From Rhizobium sp. RU20A (GTDB taxonomy: Bacteria; Pseudomonadota; Alphaproteobacteria; Rhizobiales; Rhizobiaceae), in NCBI RefSeq assembly GCF_900155885.1, contig NZ_FTMB01000003.1, positions 248,001 through 312,000 of the forward strand: DNA of 64,000 nucleotides. The letters are read 5' to 3'. Each line of letters opens with the position of its first letter. Positions within the stretch are counted from its first letter, which is position 1. The notes under the pieces are model-generated. The model saw nothing but the letters and a program-made list of their open reading frames with translations, was not told where the DNA came from and made no database searches. This document shows, piece by piece, positions 1 to 8,950 of this stretch. The position numbers were made by a program, and so were the translations under genes.

Positions 1-70
1 GCAAAGCCGGCCAGGAGCGTCTCAGTCCTCTAAACGCCTAGCGCTGCCAACCGGCGGCGCAGGCATTGTA

Positions 71-208
71 TCAGCGGCCGTATACGGCACTGCGGATCTG
101 CGAGCGGGAGATGCCGATGTCGGCCAGCTCGTGGTCGCTGAGGCGGTTCAGTTCGCGGACAGCGCGGCGCTGGGCGACAAATTCATTGATCTTGGTACGG
201 AAGTTCAT
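71..208 (-). CDS. DUF1127 small protein
   Basis: A 45-residue basic protein. The second half contains the DUF1127 signature: residues 18-43 run through RELNRLSDHELADIGISRS, with the conserved ELxRLSDxELxDIGxxRxxI pattern. The ATG is preceded by AGAGGAA at good spacing. Small DUF1127 proteins are common in Rhizobiales. In Brucella and Agrobacterium some are activated by the LysR-type regulator VtlR, and others have been linked to RNA handling and phosphate or carbon metabolism. The molecular role of this one is unknown. A symmetric site about 75 bases upstream of the start may be an operator. The identity as DUF1127 is firm; the function is not. Confidence 0.85.
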   Translation of the reverse strand: MNFRTKINEFVAQRRAVRELNRLSDHELADIGISRSQIRSAVYGR

Positions 209-279
209 GGCCGTTTCCTCTTTCTATCTTGTATGGCCGGAACATAGCCGAACTGCCCAAAAATCAGCAGCGCGATGAT

Positions 280-302
280 TGCAAATTAGGCATGCATTTG
301 CA
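280..302. promoter_or_regulatory. inverted repeat upstream of the DUF1127 gene
   Basis: TGCAAAT and ATTTGCA form a perfect 7-bp inverted repeat separated by nine bases. It sits 72-94 bases upstream of the DUF1127 start codon, between that gene and the pheA terminator. The geometry suits a dimeric regulator such as a LysR-type protein. The regulator is not identified here, so this is an inference from symmetry and position. Confidence 0.35.
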
Positions 303-327
303 GCGTACCGGGTTAATGACGAACGCC

Positions 328-363
328 AAAAAGGCCGCGATCCTTAAGGGTTGCGGCCTTTTT
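328..363 (-). terminator. pheA terminator (bidirectional shape)
   Basis: An 11-bp stem, AAAAAGGCCGC pairing with GCGGCCTTTTT, flanks a 14-base spacer. It ends in a T run on both strands and lies about 50 bases beyond the pheA stop codon. Intrinsic terminator for pheA. Confidence 0.85.
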
Positions 364-411
364 GCGATTGATCGAAAAAGAGACTGGGCGCTACCGGCGC
401 CTAAAAATTGC

Positions 412-1266
412 TCACAGCGTTCCGCGCATCGGATGGGCGGGATAGGCGCCGAGAATGCGGACCTTTTCGGAGAAGAATTTCAGTTCCTCCAGCGCCCGGC
501 GCACATTGGCGTCATCCGGGTGCCCCTCGATATCGGCATAGAACTGGGTGGCGATGAACTTGCCACCGATCTGGTAGCTTTCGAGCTTCGTCATGTTGAT
601 CCCGTTCGTCGCAAAGCCGCCGAGCGCCTTGTAGAGGGCGGCCGGGATGTTGCGGACATTGAAGACGAAGGTGGTGACGATGCGGTCGTCGTCGCGTTTG
701 CGCTCGATGACGCTTTCCTTGCGCGAGAGAACAACGAATCGCGTGACGTTGCTTTCGAGATCCTCGACATTTTCCTCGATGATCTCGAGACCGTAGAGGT
801 CGGCCGCAAGGCGCGGGGCGAGCGCGGCCATGCTGCGGTCACCGGTCTCGGCGACCAGCTTTGCGGCGCCCGCCGTATCGCCGGCGATCACCGGCTTCCA
901 GCCATTGGCGCGCACGATCTTCCGGCACTGGCCGAGCGCGTGGATGTGGCTGTGGACGGTGCGTACCTCTTCGTGGCGCACGCCCGGCAGGACCATGAGT
1001 TGGAAGCGGATCGGCATGAAATATTCGCCGATGATATGCAGGCGCGATTCCGGCAGGAGGTGATGGATATCGGCGACGCGTCCGGCGATCGTGTTCTCGA
1101 TCGGGATCATCGCAATATCGGCCTCGCCATTCTCCACCGCCAGGAAGGCATCCTCGAAGGTCTGGCAGGGCAGCGGCTCCATCTGCGGAAACATGTCGCG
1201 GCTCGCCATGTCGGAGTTGGCGCCGAATTCGCCCTGGAAGGCGATCCTGTTGGTCTTGGCTGTCAT
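412..1266 (-). CDS. pheA: prephenate dehydratase
   Basis: A 284-residue monofunctional prephenate dehydratase, converting prephenate to phenylpyruvate in phenylalanine synthesis in the cytoplasm. The catalytic domain covers roughly residues 5-180 and includes the ESNVTRF motif at 171-177, whose Thr and Arg belong to the active site. A C-terminal ACT domain (about 197-275, with GINMTKLESY at 222-231) is expected to bind phenylalanine for feedback inhibition. There is no chorismate mutase domain, as usual in alphaproteobacteria. It lies about 60 bases downstream of kdsB on the same strand and may be co-transcribed with it; a strong terminator follows. Length is normal for the family. Confidence 0.95.
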   Translation of the reverse strand: MTAKTNRIAFQGEFGANSDMASRDMFPQMEPLPCQTFEDAFLAVENGEADIAMIPIENTIAGRVADIHHLLPESRLHIIGEYFMPIRFQLMVLPGVRHEEVRTVHSHIHALGQCRKIVRANGWKPVIAGDTAGAAKLVAETGDRSMAALAPRLAADLYGLEIIEENVEDLESNVTRFVVLSRKESVIERKRDDDRIVTTFVFNVRNIPAALYKALGGFATNGINMTKLESYQIGGKFIATQFYADIEGHPDDANVRRALEELKFFSEKVRILGAYPAHPMRGTL

Positions 1267-1325
1267 GGCGGTGGCCTGCTTGTCAGAGGGGCATGGGTGA
1301 AGGGAAAAGCCGAAGGCGGGACCGA

Positions 1326-2078
1326 TCAGGCCCGGGCGGTGAGGATGCGGCGCGCCTTTTCGAGGTCCGCCGGCGTATCGACCCCGAGCGGAACGGCGGT
1401 GACGATCTCCACGTCGATGCGCATTCCCGCTTCCAGCGCCCGCAACTGCTCCAGCGATTCCCGCTTTTCGAGTGCGGAGGGGGCGAGCGAAACGAAGCGC
1501 TCCAGCGCGGCGCGGCGATAGGCGTAAAGACCGATGTGATGGTAGAGCGGCCCCTTGCCATGGGGGGCGGTGGCGCGGGTGAAATAGAGGGCGCGAAGGC
1601 GGGCGTCCGAAAGGGGCGCGCCGACCACCTTCACGACATTCGGATTGGTCTTCTCCTCCTCGTCGTCGATCTCGACCGTCAGCGTGGCGATATCGACGTC
1701 GGCGACCGCGAAGGGACGCATCACCGCGCGGATCGTCTCCGGCTCGATGGTGGGCAGATCGCCCTGCACATTGATGACGAAGTCGACACGGTGCTCGGGA
1801 TCAACGGCCTCGAGCGCCTCGAAGATGCGATCGGAGCCGGACTGGTGGTCGGCGCGGGTCATGACGACCTCGAAGCCGGCGGATTTTACGGCATCGAACA
1901 CGGCAGGATCATCGACCGCCACCACGACGCGGCCCATCTTCGCCTCGGCGGCACGACGGGCGACCTGCACAATCATCGGGGCACCGCAGATATCGGCGAG
2001 CGGCTTGCCAGGCAGGCGTGTCGAGGCCATTCGCGCGGGAATGAGCACAAGGGTCTTGTCGTTGTCAGATTGCGGCAT
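1326..2078 (-). CDS. kdsB: 3-deoxy-manno-octulosonate cytidylyltransferase
   Basis: A 250-residue CMP-Kdo synthetase that activates Kdo with CTP for lipopolysaccharide inner core assembly. The N-terminal nucleotide-binding segment [15 protein letters not shown] is at residues 13-27 and NVQGD, a metal-coordinating motif, at 103-107. I chose the ATG before PQSDNDKTL because the conserved beta strand starts ten residues later; the open frame extends 27 codons upstream without family similarity. Divergent from the cytochrome c gene with about 155 bases between, and followed by pheA on the same strand. Confidence 0.95.
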   Translation of the reverse strand: MPQSDNDKTLVLIPARMASTRLPGKPLADICGAPMIVQVARRAAEAKMGRVVVAVDDPAVFDAVKSAGFEVVMTRADHQSGSDRIFEALEAVDPEHRVDFVINVQGDLPTIEPETIRAVMRPFAVADVDIATLTVEIDDEEEKTNPNVVKVVGAPLSDARLRALYFTRATAPHGKGPLYHHIGLYAYRRAALERFVSLAPSALEKRESLEQLRALEAGMRIDVEIVTAVPLGVDTPADLEKARRILTARA

Positions 2079-2233
2079 GGACAGGCCTTTAAAATCCGGG
2101 CAGAAGTGGCAATTGGTCTCAACAGGGAGGGCGCCATTCCTGTTGCAACAAGGAGCCAAAAGACATAGGTTCCGCGCGAATTCAAGATGGGCCGCGTGTT
2201 TGCGCCGGGCGGCTGGGAAGGGAGCTTTTTGAG

Positions 2234-2944
2234 ATGAACTCTTATGTGAACATGGGCTTGGGGGCCTTTTTGGGAACGGTCTTCGTGCTGATGTCCGTGT
2301 CCATCGCCTCGGAAGGCCTTTTCCATTCGCCGGCGCCGGAAAAGCCGGGGTACGCGATCATTGCCGAGGAAGCGCCGGCTGCCGGTGAAGCGGCCAGCGG
2401 CGAAGCTGCGGAAGTCGCGATCGGCCCGCTCCTGGCATCTGCCGATGCCGCAGCCGGCGAGACTGTGTTCAAGAAGTGCGCGAGCTGTCATGACATCAGC
2501 AAGGGGGGGCCGAACAAGGTCGGTCCAAACCTTTATGGCGTCGTCAACCGCCCGATCGCCTCGCATGAGGGCTTTTCATATTCGGCCGGCATGAAGACCT
2601 TCTCCGAAGGTGGCAAGGTCGTCTGGGACTACGACCACCTCAGCTATTTCATCGAGGCGCCGAAGAAGCACGTTCCGGGCACCGCCATGGGCTTTGCCGG
2701 TATCAAGAAGCCGGATGAGCGCGCCAATCTGATCGCCTACATGCGCAACCAGGCCGACACGCCCGCTCCCCTGCCGGATGCGTCCGCCGCAAGCACCGAG
2801 CCCGCCGCAGGCGCTGAAGCCCCGGCTGCAACCGAACAGGCCCCGGCGACCACGCAACAGGCTCCCGCTGCAACCGAACAGGCCCCCGCAACCACGGAAC
2901 AGGCTCCGGCTACCGAAGGTCAGGCTCCGGCTACGCAGCCGTAA
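2234..2944 (+). CDS. membrane-anchored cytochrome c (CycM-like)
   Basis: A 236-residue class I cytochrome c. An uncleaved N-terminal membrane anchor covers about residues 7-26. A linker and a single haem domain follow, with CASCH at residues 82-86 and the likely axial Met152 in GTAMGFAG. This matches CycM/c552-type cytochromes that carry electrons from the bc1 complex to terminal oxidases at the periplasmic face. The position next to kdsB and pheA is typical of rhizobia. The last 41 residues are a low-complexity tail of six APA(A/T)x(E/Q)Q-type heptads, which I do not expect in the core family. GGGAG lies upstream of the ATG, and a strong terminator follows. Confidence 0.9.
   Translation: MNSYVNMGLGAFLGTVFVLMSVSIASEGLFHSPAPEKPGYAIIAEEAPAAGEAASGEAAEVAIGPLLASADAAAGETVFKKCASCHDISKGGPNKVGPNLYGVVNRPIASHEGFSYSAGMKTFSEGGKVVWDYDHLSYFIEAPKKHVPGTAMGFAGIKKPDERANLIAYMRNQADTPAPLPDASAASTEPAAGAEAPAATEQAPATTQQAPAATEQAPATTEQAPATEGQAPATQP
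2819..2941 (+). repeat. 21-bp tandem coding repeat at the cytochrome c C-terminus
   Basis: Five full copies and one partial copy of a 21-bp unit encode heptads: [41 protein letters not shown]. The copies differ mostly by single substitutions. All unit lengths keep the frame, so copy number could change without a frameshift. Confidence 0.8.
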
Positions 2945-2973
2945 ACGATCCATCTTATCGGACGTCTCTCATG

Positions 2974-2999
2974 CACCCGGCCTTGCGGCCGGGTGTTTT
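2974..2999 (+). terminator. terminator of the cytochrome c gene
   Basis: CACCCGGCC pairs with GGCCGGGTG around a TTGC loop, followed by TTTT, 30 bases after the stop codon. Confidence 0.85.
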
Positions 3000-3019
3000 C
3001 GTTTAGGCGACCGGTGTCT

Positions 3020-3964
3020 TCAAAGCAAAAAATAGGCCCAAGCCGACACGCTGACGACACCGAATGCGGTTGTGAGCGTGATGGTGGACGAGGCGAGGCC
3101 GTGGCCGACATTGAAGTGATTGGCGATCAGCCAGGCATTGACGCCCGTTGGCACCGCCGCTGTGAGAACCAGCGCCTGCGTCCAGGCTGCATCAATGCCG
3201 AGCATCCGGCAGGCGACGAGCACCACGGCCGGAAAGACGGCGAGCTTCAGAAGGCTTGTCGCGGCAGAAAGGCCGATATTGCCGCGGATACCGTAGCGGT
3301 CGAGCGCCATGCCGATCGAAATCAGCGCGGCCGGCGCGGCCATTCCGGCCAACTGGTCGACAACCGACTTTAACGGCACCGGCATGCCGAGCCCCAGTTG
3401 CTGGACGATTGCCCCGCAGAGGAGGCCAATGACCAGCGGGTTCTTCACCAGATTGCGGGCGATATCCGCAAGAATTGCGACGATCGGTCTTGGTGACGCA
3501 CCGGTTACCTTGCGGTCGGCACGCTCCATCAGGATGGTGCCGGCAATCATCATCACCGGCAGATGCACGGAAAGCAGGATGGAGACGGCCACGATACCAT
3601 GCTCCCCCACAACACGCGATACCAGCGGCAGACCGATGAAAACCGTGTTGGCAAAGGCCGAAGAGACGCCGGCGAGAACGCCGATACGGGCATCACGGCC
3701 GAAACCGAGCGTGGCGATAAGATTGCCGAGCGTCCATGTCACGAAGACGCCGAAGAAATAGGCGGCCCACAGGCGCCAGGGCGAGCCATCGGAGAAATCG
3801 GCCTCCGCGATCGTGCGGAACAGCAGCACCGGAACCGCAACGCGAAACACGAAATCACCAAGCGCCTGCCCCACCGTCTCCGGCAGGTAGCGAAACCGGA
3901 CGATCAGCCAGCCCGTAAGGATCAGCACGAAGAGAGGGACGACGTTGAGGAAGATGAGCGACAT
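3020..3964 (-). CDS. AEC-family transporter
   Basis: A 314-residue, strongly hydrophobic protein with about ten predicted membrane segments in two similar halves. It fits the auxin efflux carrier (AEC) family, which in bacteria includes malonate and other organic-acid carriers. The N-terminal segment MSLIFLNVVPLFVLILTGW and the half-way motif around LCGAIVQQLGLGMPVPL are typical. Substrate cannot be read from the sequence. It converges on the cytochrome c gene and is divergent from the kinase gene, with about 200 bases between. Confidence 0.85.
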   Translation of the reverse strand: MSLIFLNVVPLFVLILTGWLIVRFRYLPETVGQALGDFVFRVAVPVLLFRTIAEADFSDGSPWRLWAAYFFGVFVTWTLGNLIATLGFGRDARIGVLAGVSSAFANTVFIGLPLVSRVVGEHGIVAVSILLSVHLPVMMIAGTILMERADRKVTGASPRPIVAILADIARNLVKNPLVIGLLCGAIVQQLGLGMPVPLKSVVDQLAGMAAPAALISIGMALDRYGIRGNIGLSAATSLLKLAVFPAVVLVACRMLGIDAAWTQALVLTAAVPTGVNAWLIANHFNVGHGLASSTITLTTAFGVVSVSAWAYFLL

Positions 3965-4167
3965 GAACGGACCTGCAGCTTTGCGATGCAGCAGCCTTAC
4001 CGGATAAGCTCCCGCGAGTGAAACACCGATGGCCGCGGCGACTGCGCGGATTTCCGTGATAAGAGCGCAAGCTCATCGTTCCGGCTCCGCCAAGCCCCTT
4101 TCCCTTGGCGAGAATTCCGTTAAGACGGGGAACCGTACTTCCCCTTTGACGGCGACGGATTTCCCTT

Positions 4168-5160
4168 ATGAGCCAATTCGACGTTCTGACGATCGGCAAT
4201 GCGATCGTGGACATCATTTCCCGCTGCGACGACCGGTTCCTGACCGAGAACGCGATCATCAAGGGGGCCATGAACCTCATCGATGCCGAGAGGGCCGAAC
4301 TGCTCTACAGCCGCATGGGACCGGCGCTGGAAGCCTCGGGCGGCAGCGCCGGCAACACCGCCGCCGGGGTTGCAAGCCTTGGCGGGCGGGCCGCCTATTT
4401 CGGCAAGGTCGCCAACGACCAGCTCGGCGAGATCTTCGCCCACGACATCCGCGCCCTCGGCGTACATTTCCAGACTGAGCCGCTGCCACAGGTGCCGCCG
4501 ACGGCGCGCTCGATGATCTTCGTCACCGAGGACGGCGAGCGGTCCATGAACACCTATCTCGGCGCCTGCGTGGAGCTTGGTCCGGAGGATGTCGAAGCCG
4601 ACGTGGTGGCGTCCGCGAAGATCACCTATTTCGAGGGTTATCTGTGGGACCCGCCGCGCGCCAAGGATGCGATCCGCGCCGCCGCGCGCATTGCCCACGA
4701 GAATGGCCGCGAAGTCTCGATGACGCTGTCGGACAGTTTCTGCGTTCACCGCTACCGAGCCGAATTTCTGGACCTGATGCGGTCTGGCACGGTCGATATC
4801 GTCTTCGCCAACCGTTCCGAAGTGCTGGCGCTTTACGAGACCGAAGACTTCGAGCTGGCGCTGTCGAAGATTGCGGCCGACTGCAAGATGGCGCTGGTCA
4901 CCAAAAGCGAAGAGGGCTCGGTGATTCTGAAGGGGACGGAGCGCATCGAAATCGACGCCATGCCGGTGGAGCGCGTGGTGGATACGACGGGCGCCGGAGA
5001 CCTATACGCGGCCGGCTTCCTGTTCGGTTACACGGCCGGCTATCCGCTCGCGACATGCGGCAAGCTCGGCAGCCTCGCGGCCGGCATCGTCATCGGCCAG
5101 ATCGGTCCACGGCCCATGCTGCCGCTCGACGCCGAGGCCCGCAAGGCAGGCCTGATCTGA
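4168..5160 (+). CDS. adenosine-kinase-like PfkB sugar kinase
   Basis: A 330-residue PfkB/ribokinase-family kinase. The first PfkB signature is GGSAGNTAAGVA at residues 58-69. The second is DTTGAGD at 272-278, whose last Asp is the catalytic base and whose glycines form the anion hole. Closest to the alphaproteobacterial adenosine kinase group, which phosphorylates adenosine to AMP in purine salvage. Ribokinase or another nucleoside or sugar kinase is the main alternative. It stands alone on the plus strand and converges on the SH3-domain gene with only 21 bases between. Confidence 0.85.
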   Translation: MSQFDVLTIGNAIVDIISRCDDRFLTENAIIKGAMNLIDAERAELLYSRMGPALEASGGSAGNTAAGVASLGGRAAYFGKVANDQLGEIFAHDIRALGVHFQTEPLPQVPPTARSMIFVTEDGERSMNTYLGACVELGPEDVEADVVASAKITYFEGYLWDPPRAKDAIRAAARIAHENGREVSMTLSDSFCVHRYRAEFLDLMRSGTVDIVFANRSEVLALYETEDFELALSKIAADCKMALVTKSEEGSVILKGTERIEIDAMPVERVVDTTGAGDLYAAGFLFGYTAGYPLATCGKLGSLAAGIVIGQIGPRPMLPLDAEARKAGLI

Positions 5161-5181
5161 ACCGCATCGCCTCGGGCAGGC

Positions 5182-5718
5182 CTACTTGAAGGCCTCGCCC
5201 GGATAGGCGCCCCAGATCTCGCCCTGCGCGATCCAGCCTTCCACGCCCTGCGTGTCGACTTGGCACCAGTCGCCATTGCATTCCTTCACGTGAATCATCA
5301 CGCCTGGCTGCAGGCGGGCGATGATGCTGCTGGTCGATTGCGGCTCGCGGCGCATGTTGACGAAGACGCCCTCGCCCTTGCCGCGCATCCACGGGGCAGC
5401 CAGCGCCGTGCGGCTGCCGGAGAGCAGCGCCTGGTTGACCCAGCCTTCCGTTCCATCGGCGTCGCGCACGCGTCGCCAGTTGTCGTATTCCTGGATGATC
5501 TCAACGGGAACGCCGGGCTTGAGGTAGCGCCAGGAGACAGCGTAATCGATGCTTGGGCCGATGCGCAGGTTGACGCTCTTGGCCTTCAGGCTGACGAAAC
5601 GCGGCAGCGGCAGGCCGCTCGGCCCTTTCGCCACCTGCGCCAGCGCGTCAGCGGCGGGCAGCGCGATCATCACGAGCGAGGCGAGGCACAGCGGGAGAAG
5701 ACGAAGGACGCGACGCAT
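5182..5718 (-). CDS. secreted SH3-domain protein
   Basis: A 178-residue protein with a signal peptide at about 1-27 (hydrophobic core, then AADALAQ). Two bacterial SH3 (SH3b) repeats follow. The first (about 43-100) contains KSVNLRIGPSIDYAV and ends in GTEGWVNQALL. The second (about 115-172) contains VNMRREPQSTSSIIA and ends in GVEGWIAQGEIWG. Such proteins bind peptidoglycan or sit in the periplasm; no catalytic domain is attached. I chose the ATG before RRVLRLLPL because it starts the signal peptide. It is divergent from the hydroxyacid dehydrogenase gene. Confidence 0.85.
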   Translation of the reverse strand: MRRVLRLLPLCLASLVMIALPAADALAQVAKGPSGLPLPRFVSLKAKSVNLRIGPSIDYAVSWRYLKPGVPVEIIQEYDNWRRVRDADGTEGWVNQALLSGSRTALAAPWMRGKGEGVFVNMRREPQSTSSIIARLQPGVMIHVKECNGDWCQVDTQGVEGWIAQGEIWGAYPGEAFK

Positions 5719-5913
5719 GACGGAACCGTTTTCGTTGTCGTTCAATGGGCATCGCCGCAAGTGACAGGCCCTCGGGCAACCGTCGCGCAAGGATCAGGGG
5801 GGCGACACACGAGAAGTGTTTGTCTTCCCCGACGGGTCTGTTAAAAAATGCGGCTTCCGGGGAGAACGATCACCCATCTTGGTTAAAAACCCGTCAACGG
5901 GCTGTGGGGTTTC

Positions 5914-6918
5914 ATGACGAACAAGAAGAGACCGAAGGTCTACATTACCCGCAAACTGCCGGACGCGGTCGAAACGCGCATGCGCGAACTCTTCGATGCC
6001 GAGCTCAATATCGACGATACGCCCCGCACGCGGGACGAGCTTGTGGATGCCATGCAGCGCGCCGACGTCCTCGTTCCGACCGTCACGGACCGGATCGACG
6101 CAAGCCTGATCGAGGCGGCCGGCCCGCAGATGAAGCTGATCGCAAGCTTTTCGAACGGCGTCGATCACATCGACATCGAGGCCGCCACACGCAAGGGCAT
6201 CACCGTCACCAACACCCCGAACGTGCTGACGGAAGACACGGCCGACATGACAATGGCGCTGATCCTCGCGGTGCCGCGCCGGCTGGCGGAGGGTGCACGC
6301 ATCCTGACCGATCGCAAGGGTGACTGGGCCGGCTGGTCGCCGACCTGGATGCTCGGCCGCCGCATCGCCGGCAAGCGGATCGGGATCATCGGCATGGGTC
6401 GCATCGGCACGGCGGTTGCCCGCCGGGCCAAGGCCTTCGGCCTTTCCATCCACTATCACAATCGCAAACGCGTGCATCCGGATACGGAAGAGAAGCTGGA
6501 GGCAACCTATTGGGACAGCCTCGACCAGATGCTGGCCCGCGTTGATATCGTCTCCGTCAACTGCCCCTCGACGCCGGCGACCTACCATCTGCTCTCGGCC
6601 CGGCGGCTCGCGCTCCTGCAACCGACAAGCTACATCGTCAACACCGCACGCGGCGGCATTATCGACGAGGCGGCGCTCATCAAGTGCATCAAGGAAGGCA
6701 AGATTGCCGGCGCCGGTCTCGACGTCTTCGAAAACGAGCCGGCCGTGAACCCCAAGCTCGTGAAGCTCGCAGGCGAAGGCAAGGTGGTCCTGCTGCCGCA
6801 TATGAGCTCGGCCACGCTCGAAAGCCGCATCGACATGGGCGACAAGGTGGTGATCAACATCCGCACCTTCATCGACGGCCATCGGCCGCCAGACCGGGTG
6901 CTGCCGAACCGGATGTGA
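5914..6918 (+). CDS. D-2-hydroxyacid dehydrogenase (glyoxylate reductase-like)
   Basis: A 334-residue NAD(P)-dependent D-isomer-specific 2-hydroxyacid dehydrogenase. The Rossmann motif GMGRIG is at 160-165. The catalytic triad is visible as Arg246 (NTARGG), Glu275 (FENEP) and His296 (LLPHMSSAT). The substrate loop SNGVDHID at 80-87 resembles glyoxylate/hydroxypyruvate reductases. It probably reduces glyoxylate or hydroxypyruvate to glycolate or glycerate in the cytoplasm. A second, unrelated-subfamily member lies at about 51.1 kb. It converges on the moeB-like gene, with four bases between the stop codons. Confidence 0.9.
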   Translation: MTNKKRPKVYITRKLPDAVETRMRELFDAELNIDDTPRTRDELVDAMQRADVLVPTVTDRIDASLIEAAGPQMKLIASFSNGVDHIDIEAATRKGITVTNTPNVLTEDTADMTMALILAVPRRLAEGARILTDRKGDWAGWSPTWMLGRRIAGKRIGIIGMGRIGTAVARRAKAFGLSIHYHNRKRVHPDTEEKLEATYWDSLDQMLARVDIVSVNCPSTPATYHLLSARRLALLQPTSYIVNTARGGIIDEAALIKCIKEGKIAGAGLDVFENEPAVNPKLVKLAGEGKVVLLPHMSSATLESRIDMGDKVVINIRTFIDGHRPPDRVLPNRM

Positions 6919-6922
6919 GGCG

Positions 6923-7705
6923 TCAACGCTCTCTGCGGCGGTAGCGGATCGTCTCGAAGCGGGCCGAAAGCGCGTCATAGAGCATGAGGCGCCCCACCAG
7001 CGGCTCGCCGGCACCGGTGATGAGCTTGACGGCCTCCATGGCCATCAGCGTGCCGATGACACCGGTCAGCGTGCCGATCACGCCGGCCTCCGCGCAAGAG
7101 GGCACGACGCCATCCGGCGGCGCCTCCGGGAAGATATCGCGGTAACCGGGGTTCTGGCGCCCGTCCGCACCCGTCTCATAGGGCTTCAGCACGGTCAGGG
7201 AGCCATCGAACCTTCCAACGGCGCCTGTAACCAGTGGAATACGGGCCGTCTCTGCCGCGTCGGCGGCGGCGTAGCGCGTCGAGAAATTGTCGGAGCCGTC
7301 GATGAGAAGCGTGAAACGCGGCAAATGCTGCGCGGCAAAGACCGCATCGAAACGTTCCTCGAAGGCGATCGTCGTCACATGCGGGTTGAGCCGGGCGATC
7401 GCGGCGGTGGCGCTGGCGGTCTTTTCCGCACCCACCGTGCCGGTGTCATGGATGATCTGACGCTGGAGATTGGACAGCGAGACGCGGTCGTCATCGACGA
7501 TGCCGAGCGTGCCGACGCCCGCGGCCGCGAGATAGGCGAGAACCGGCGCGCCGAGCCCGCCCGCGCCGATCACCAGCACGCGGGCCGCCTTCAGTCGCTT
7601 CTGGCCGGCACCGCCGATTTCTGGCAGCAGGATGTGGCGGCGGTAACGCTCGATTTCCTCCGCGCCCAGCGCCATCTCGGATGGGTATGCAACTGTCTCG
7701 GTCAT
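6923..7705 (-). CDS. moeB: HesA/MoeB/ThiF-family adenylyltransferase
   Basis: A 260-residue E1-like enzyme. It starts with the family's RYRRHILLPEIGGAGQ, followed by the nucleotide loop VIGAGGLGAP at about 45-54. It has the SDNFSTRY adenylation motif and PSCAEAGVIG with the conserved cysteine. It should adenylate the C-terminus of a sulfur-carrier protein (MoaD for molybdopterin, or ThiS). The C-terminal rhodanese domain of long MoeB forms is absent. It lies nine bases downstream of recF and is probably co-transcribed. MoeB versus ThiF cannot be decided from sequence alone. A later in-frame ATG (residue 11) is a possible alternative start. Confidence 0.85.
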   Translation of the reverse strand: MTETVAYPSEMALGAEEIERYRRHILLPEIGGAGQKRLKAARVLVIGAGGLGAPVLAYLAAAGVGTLGIVDDDRVSLSNLQRQIIHDTGTVGAEKTASATAAIARLNPHVTTIAFEERFDAVFAAQHLPRFTLLIDGSDNFSTRYAAADAAETARIPLVTGAVGRFDGSLTVLKPYETGADGRQNPGYRDIFPEAPPDGVVPSCAEAGVIGTLTGVIGTLMAMEAVKLITGAGEPLVGRLMLYDALSARFETIRYRRRER

Positions 7706-7714
7706 CTCGCGATC

Positions 7715-8836
7715 TCAGCCTGAAACGGTGCCGTTGGCAACGGTGAGAAAACGGGCGCGGTCGCGGAGTGCCGCAAACATCGCCTTGTCCGTCCCCGTCA
7801 TGAAGGCCTGGCCGCCGATGGCGTCGATGAGGTCGAAGAGGGCGGCGCGGCGGCCCTCGTCCAGATGGGCGGCAATTTCATCCAGCAGCAGAACAGGAGC
7901 AAAGCCGGTGATGTCGGCAACGAGCTCGGCATGGGCGAGGATGAGTCCGACAAGAAGCGCCTTCTGTTCACCGGTCGAGCAGCGCTCGGCCTCCATGGAT
8001 TTTTCGAGATGGCGGACCACGAGGTCGCTGCGGTGCGGGCCTTCCAGCGTTCGCCCGGCCGCCGCATCGCGGTATCGCCCGCTGCGCAGCGCATCGAGAT
8101 AGGCATCCTCAAGTTCAAAAGCCGGGCCGGCATGGGCATCCATGAAGCCGGAGAGCGTCAAGGACGCGGTCGGGAAGGGTGTTTCGCGCGGGCGCCGCTC
8201 GATGAGGGCGGCCAGAAGCCCCAGCATTTCACGCCGCGCCACCGCCATGGCCACGCCGAGTTCGGCCATCTGCTTTTCGAGCCCGGTCAGCCAGACGGGA
8301 TCGGCGCCGGGCTCGGAGAGCAGGCGGTTGCGGCTGCGCATGGCGCGCTCGAAATCGGCCACGCGCCGGCCGTGCTCGGGATCGAGCGACAGGACGAGGC
8401 GATCGAGAAAGCGTCGGCGCTCTGAGGACGTGCCCGTGAAGAGCCCGTCCATCGCCGGCGTCAGCCACAATAGGCGGCAATGATCCAGCAGTTCCTCGAC
8501 GGTGCGGGCCGGCGTGCCATTGAGGCGCAGGCGGCGGCTCTGGCTGTCCTCGCCGGGATCCGTGCCCGTGCCGATCTCGACACTGCCCTCCATGCCCTCC
8601 AGCTCGGCAAAGACCGTGAAGCCGCCATCGCCGCCGACACGCGAGACGTCTCCATAGGCGGCGCGGCGCAGGCCTCGTCCCGGCGACAGGAAGGAGACGG
8701 CCTCCATCAGGTTGGTCTTGCCCGAGCCATTGTCCCCGGTCAGCACCACATGGCGTGCGTCGAGATCGAGGGCGAGGCTCTCGTAATTGCGGAAATTGCC
8801 GAGCTTCAGCCGGCTGAGGCTCACCCTGTTGGCCAT
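7715..8836 (-). CDS. recF: DNA replication and repair protein RecF
   Basis: A 373-residue SMC-like ATPase that helps load RecA at single-stranded gaps. The N-terminal RLKLGNFRNYESLALDLD is typical. The Walker A sequence GDNGSGKTN follows at about residues 34-42. The signature region STGEQKALLVGLILAHA and the Walker B VLLLDEIAAHLDEGRR are near the C-terminus. Length is normal. It is not beside dnaN or gyrB here, a separation also seen in rhizobia. Downstream of dnaJ, whose terminator lies between, and upstream of the moeB-like gene. Confidence 0.95.
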   Translation of the reverse strand: MANRVSLSRLKLGNFRNYESLALDLDARHVVLTGDNGSGKTNLMEAVSFLSPGRGLRRAAYGDVSRVGGDGGFTVFAELEGMEGSVEIGTGTDPGEDSQSRRLRLNGTPARTVEELLDHCRLLWLTPAMDGLFTGTSSERRRFLDRLVLSLDPEHGRRVADFERAMRSRNRLLSEPGADPVWLTGLEKQMAELGVAMAVARREMLGLLAALIERRPRETPFPTASLTLSGFMDAHAGPAFELEDAYLDALRSGRYRDAAAGRTLEGPHRSDLVVRHLEKSMEAERCSTGEQKALLVGLILAHAELVADITGFAPVLLLDEIAAHLDEGRRAALFDLIDAIGGQAFMTGTDKAMFAALRDRARFLTVANGTVSG

Positions 8837-8892
8837 GTCGTTCCGGGTCGGCGGCGCTCGGCAGAATGGTCTGCGGGCCGCATCATCACATG

Positions 8893-8924
8893 AAAAAGCC
8901 GGAGGCGGGCGCCGCCCCCGGCTT
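8893..8924 (-). terminator. dnaJ terminator
   Basis: A 13-bp stem with one mismatch, AAGCCGG(A)GGCGG against its complement, with a three-base loop. On the minus strand it ends in a T run, 27 bases after the dnaJ stop codon. Confidence 0.85.
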
Positions 8925-8950
8925 CAGGTCTCGTCAGGAGATCAACGATC

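Noticed and set aside
5173-5201. Hairpin at the convergent ends of the kinase and SH3 genes as a terminator
   Set aside because: The stem is good but there is no T run on either strand and it overlaps the SH3 coding end.
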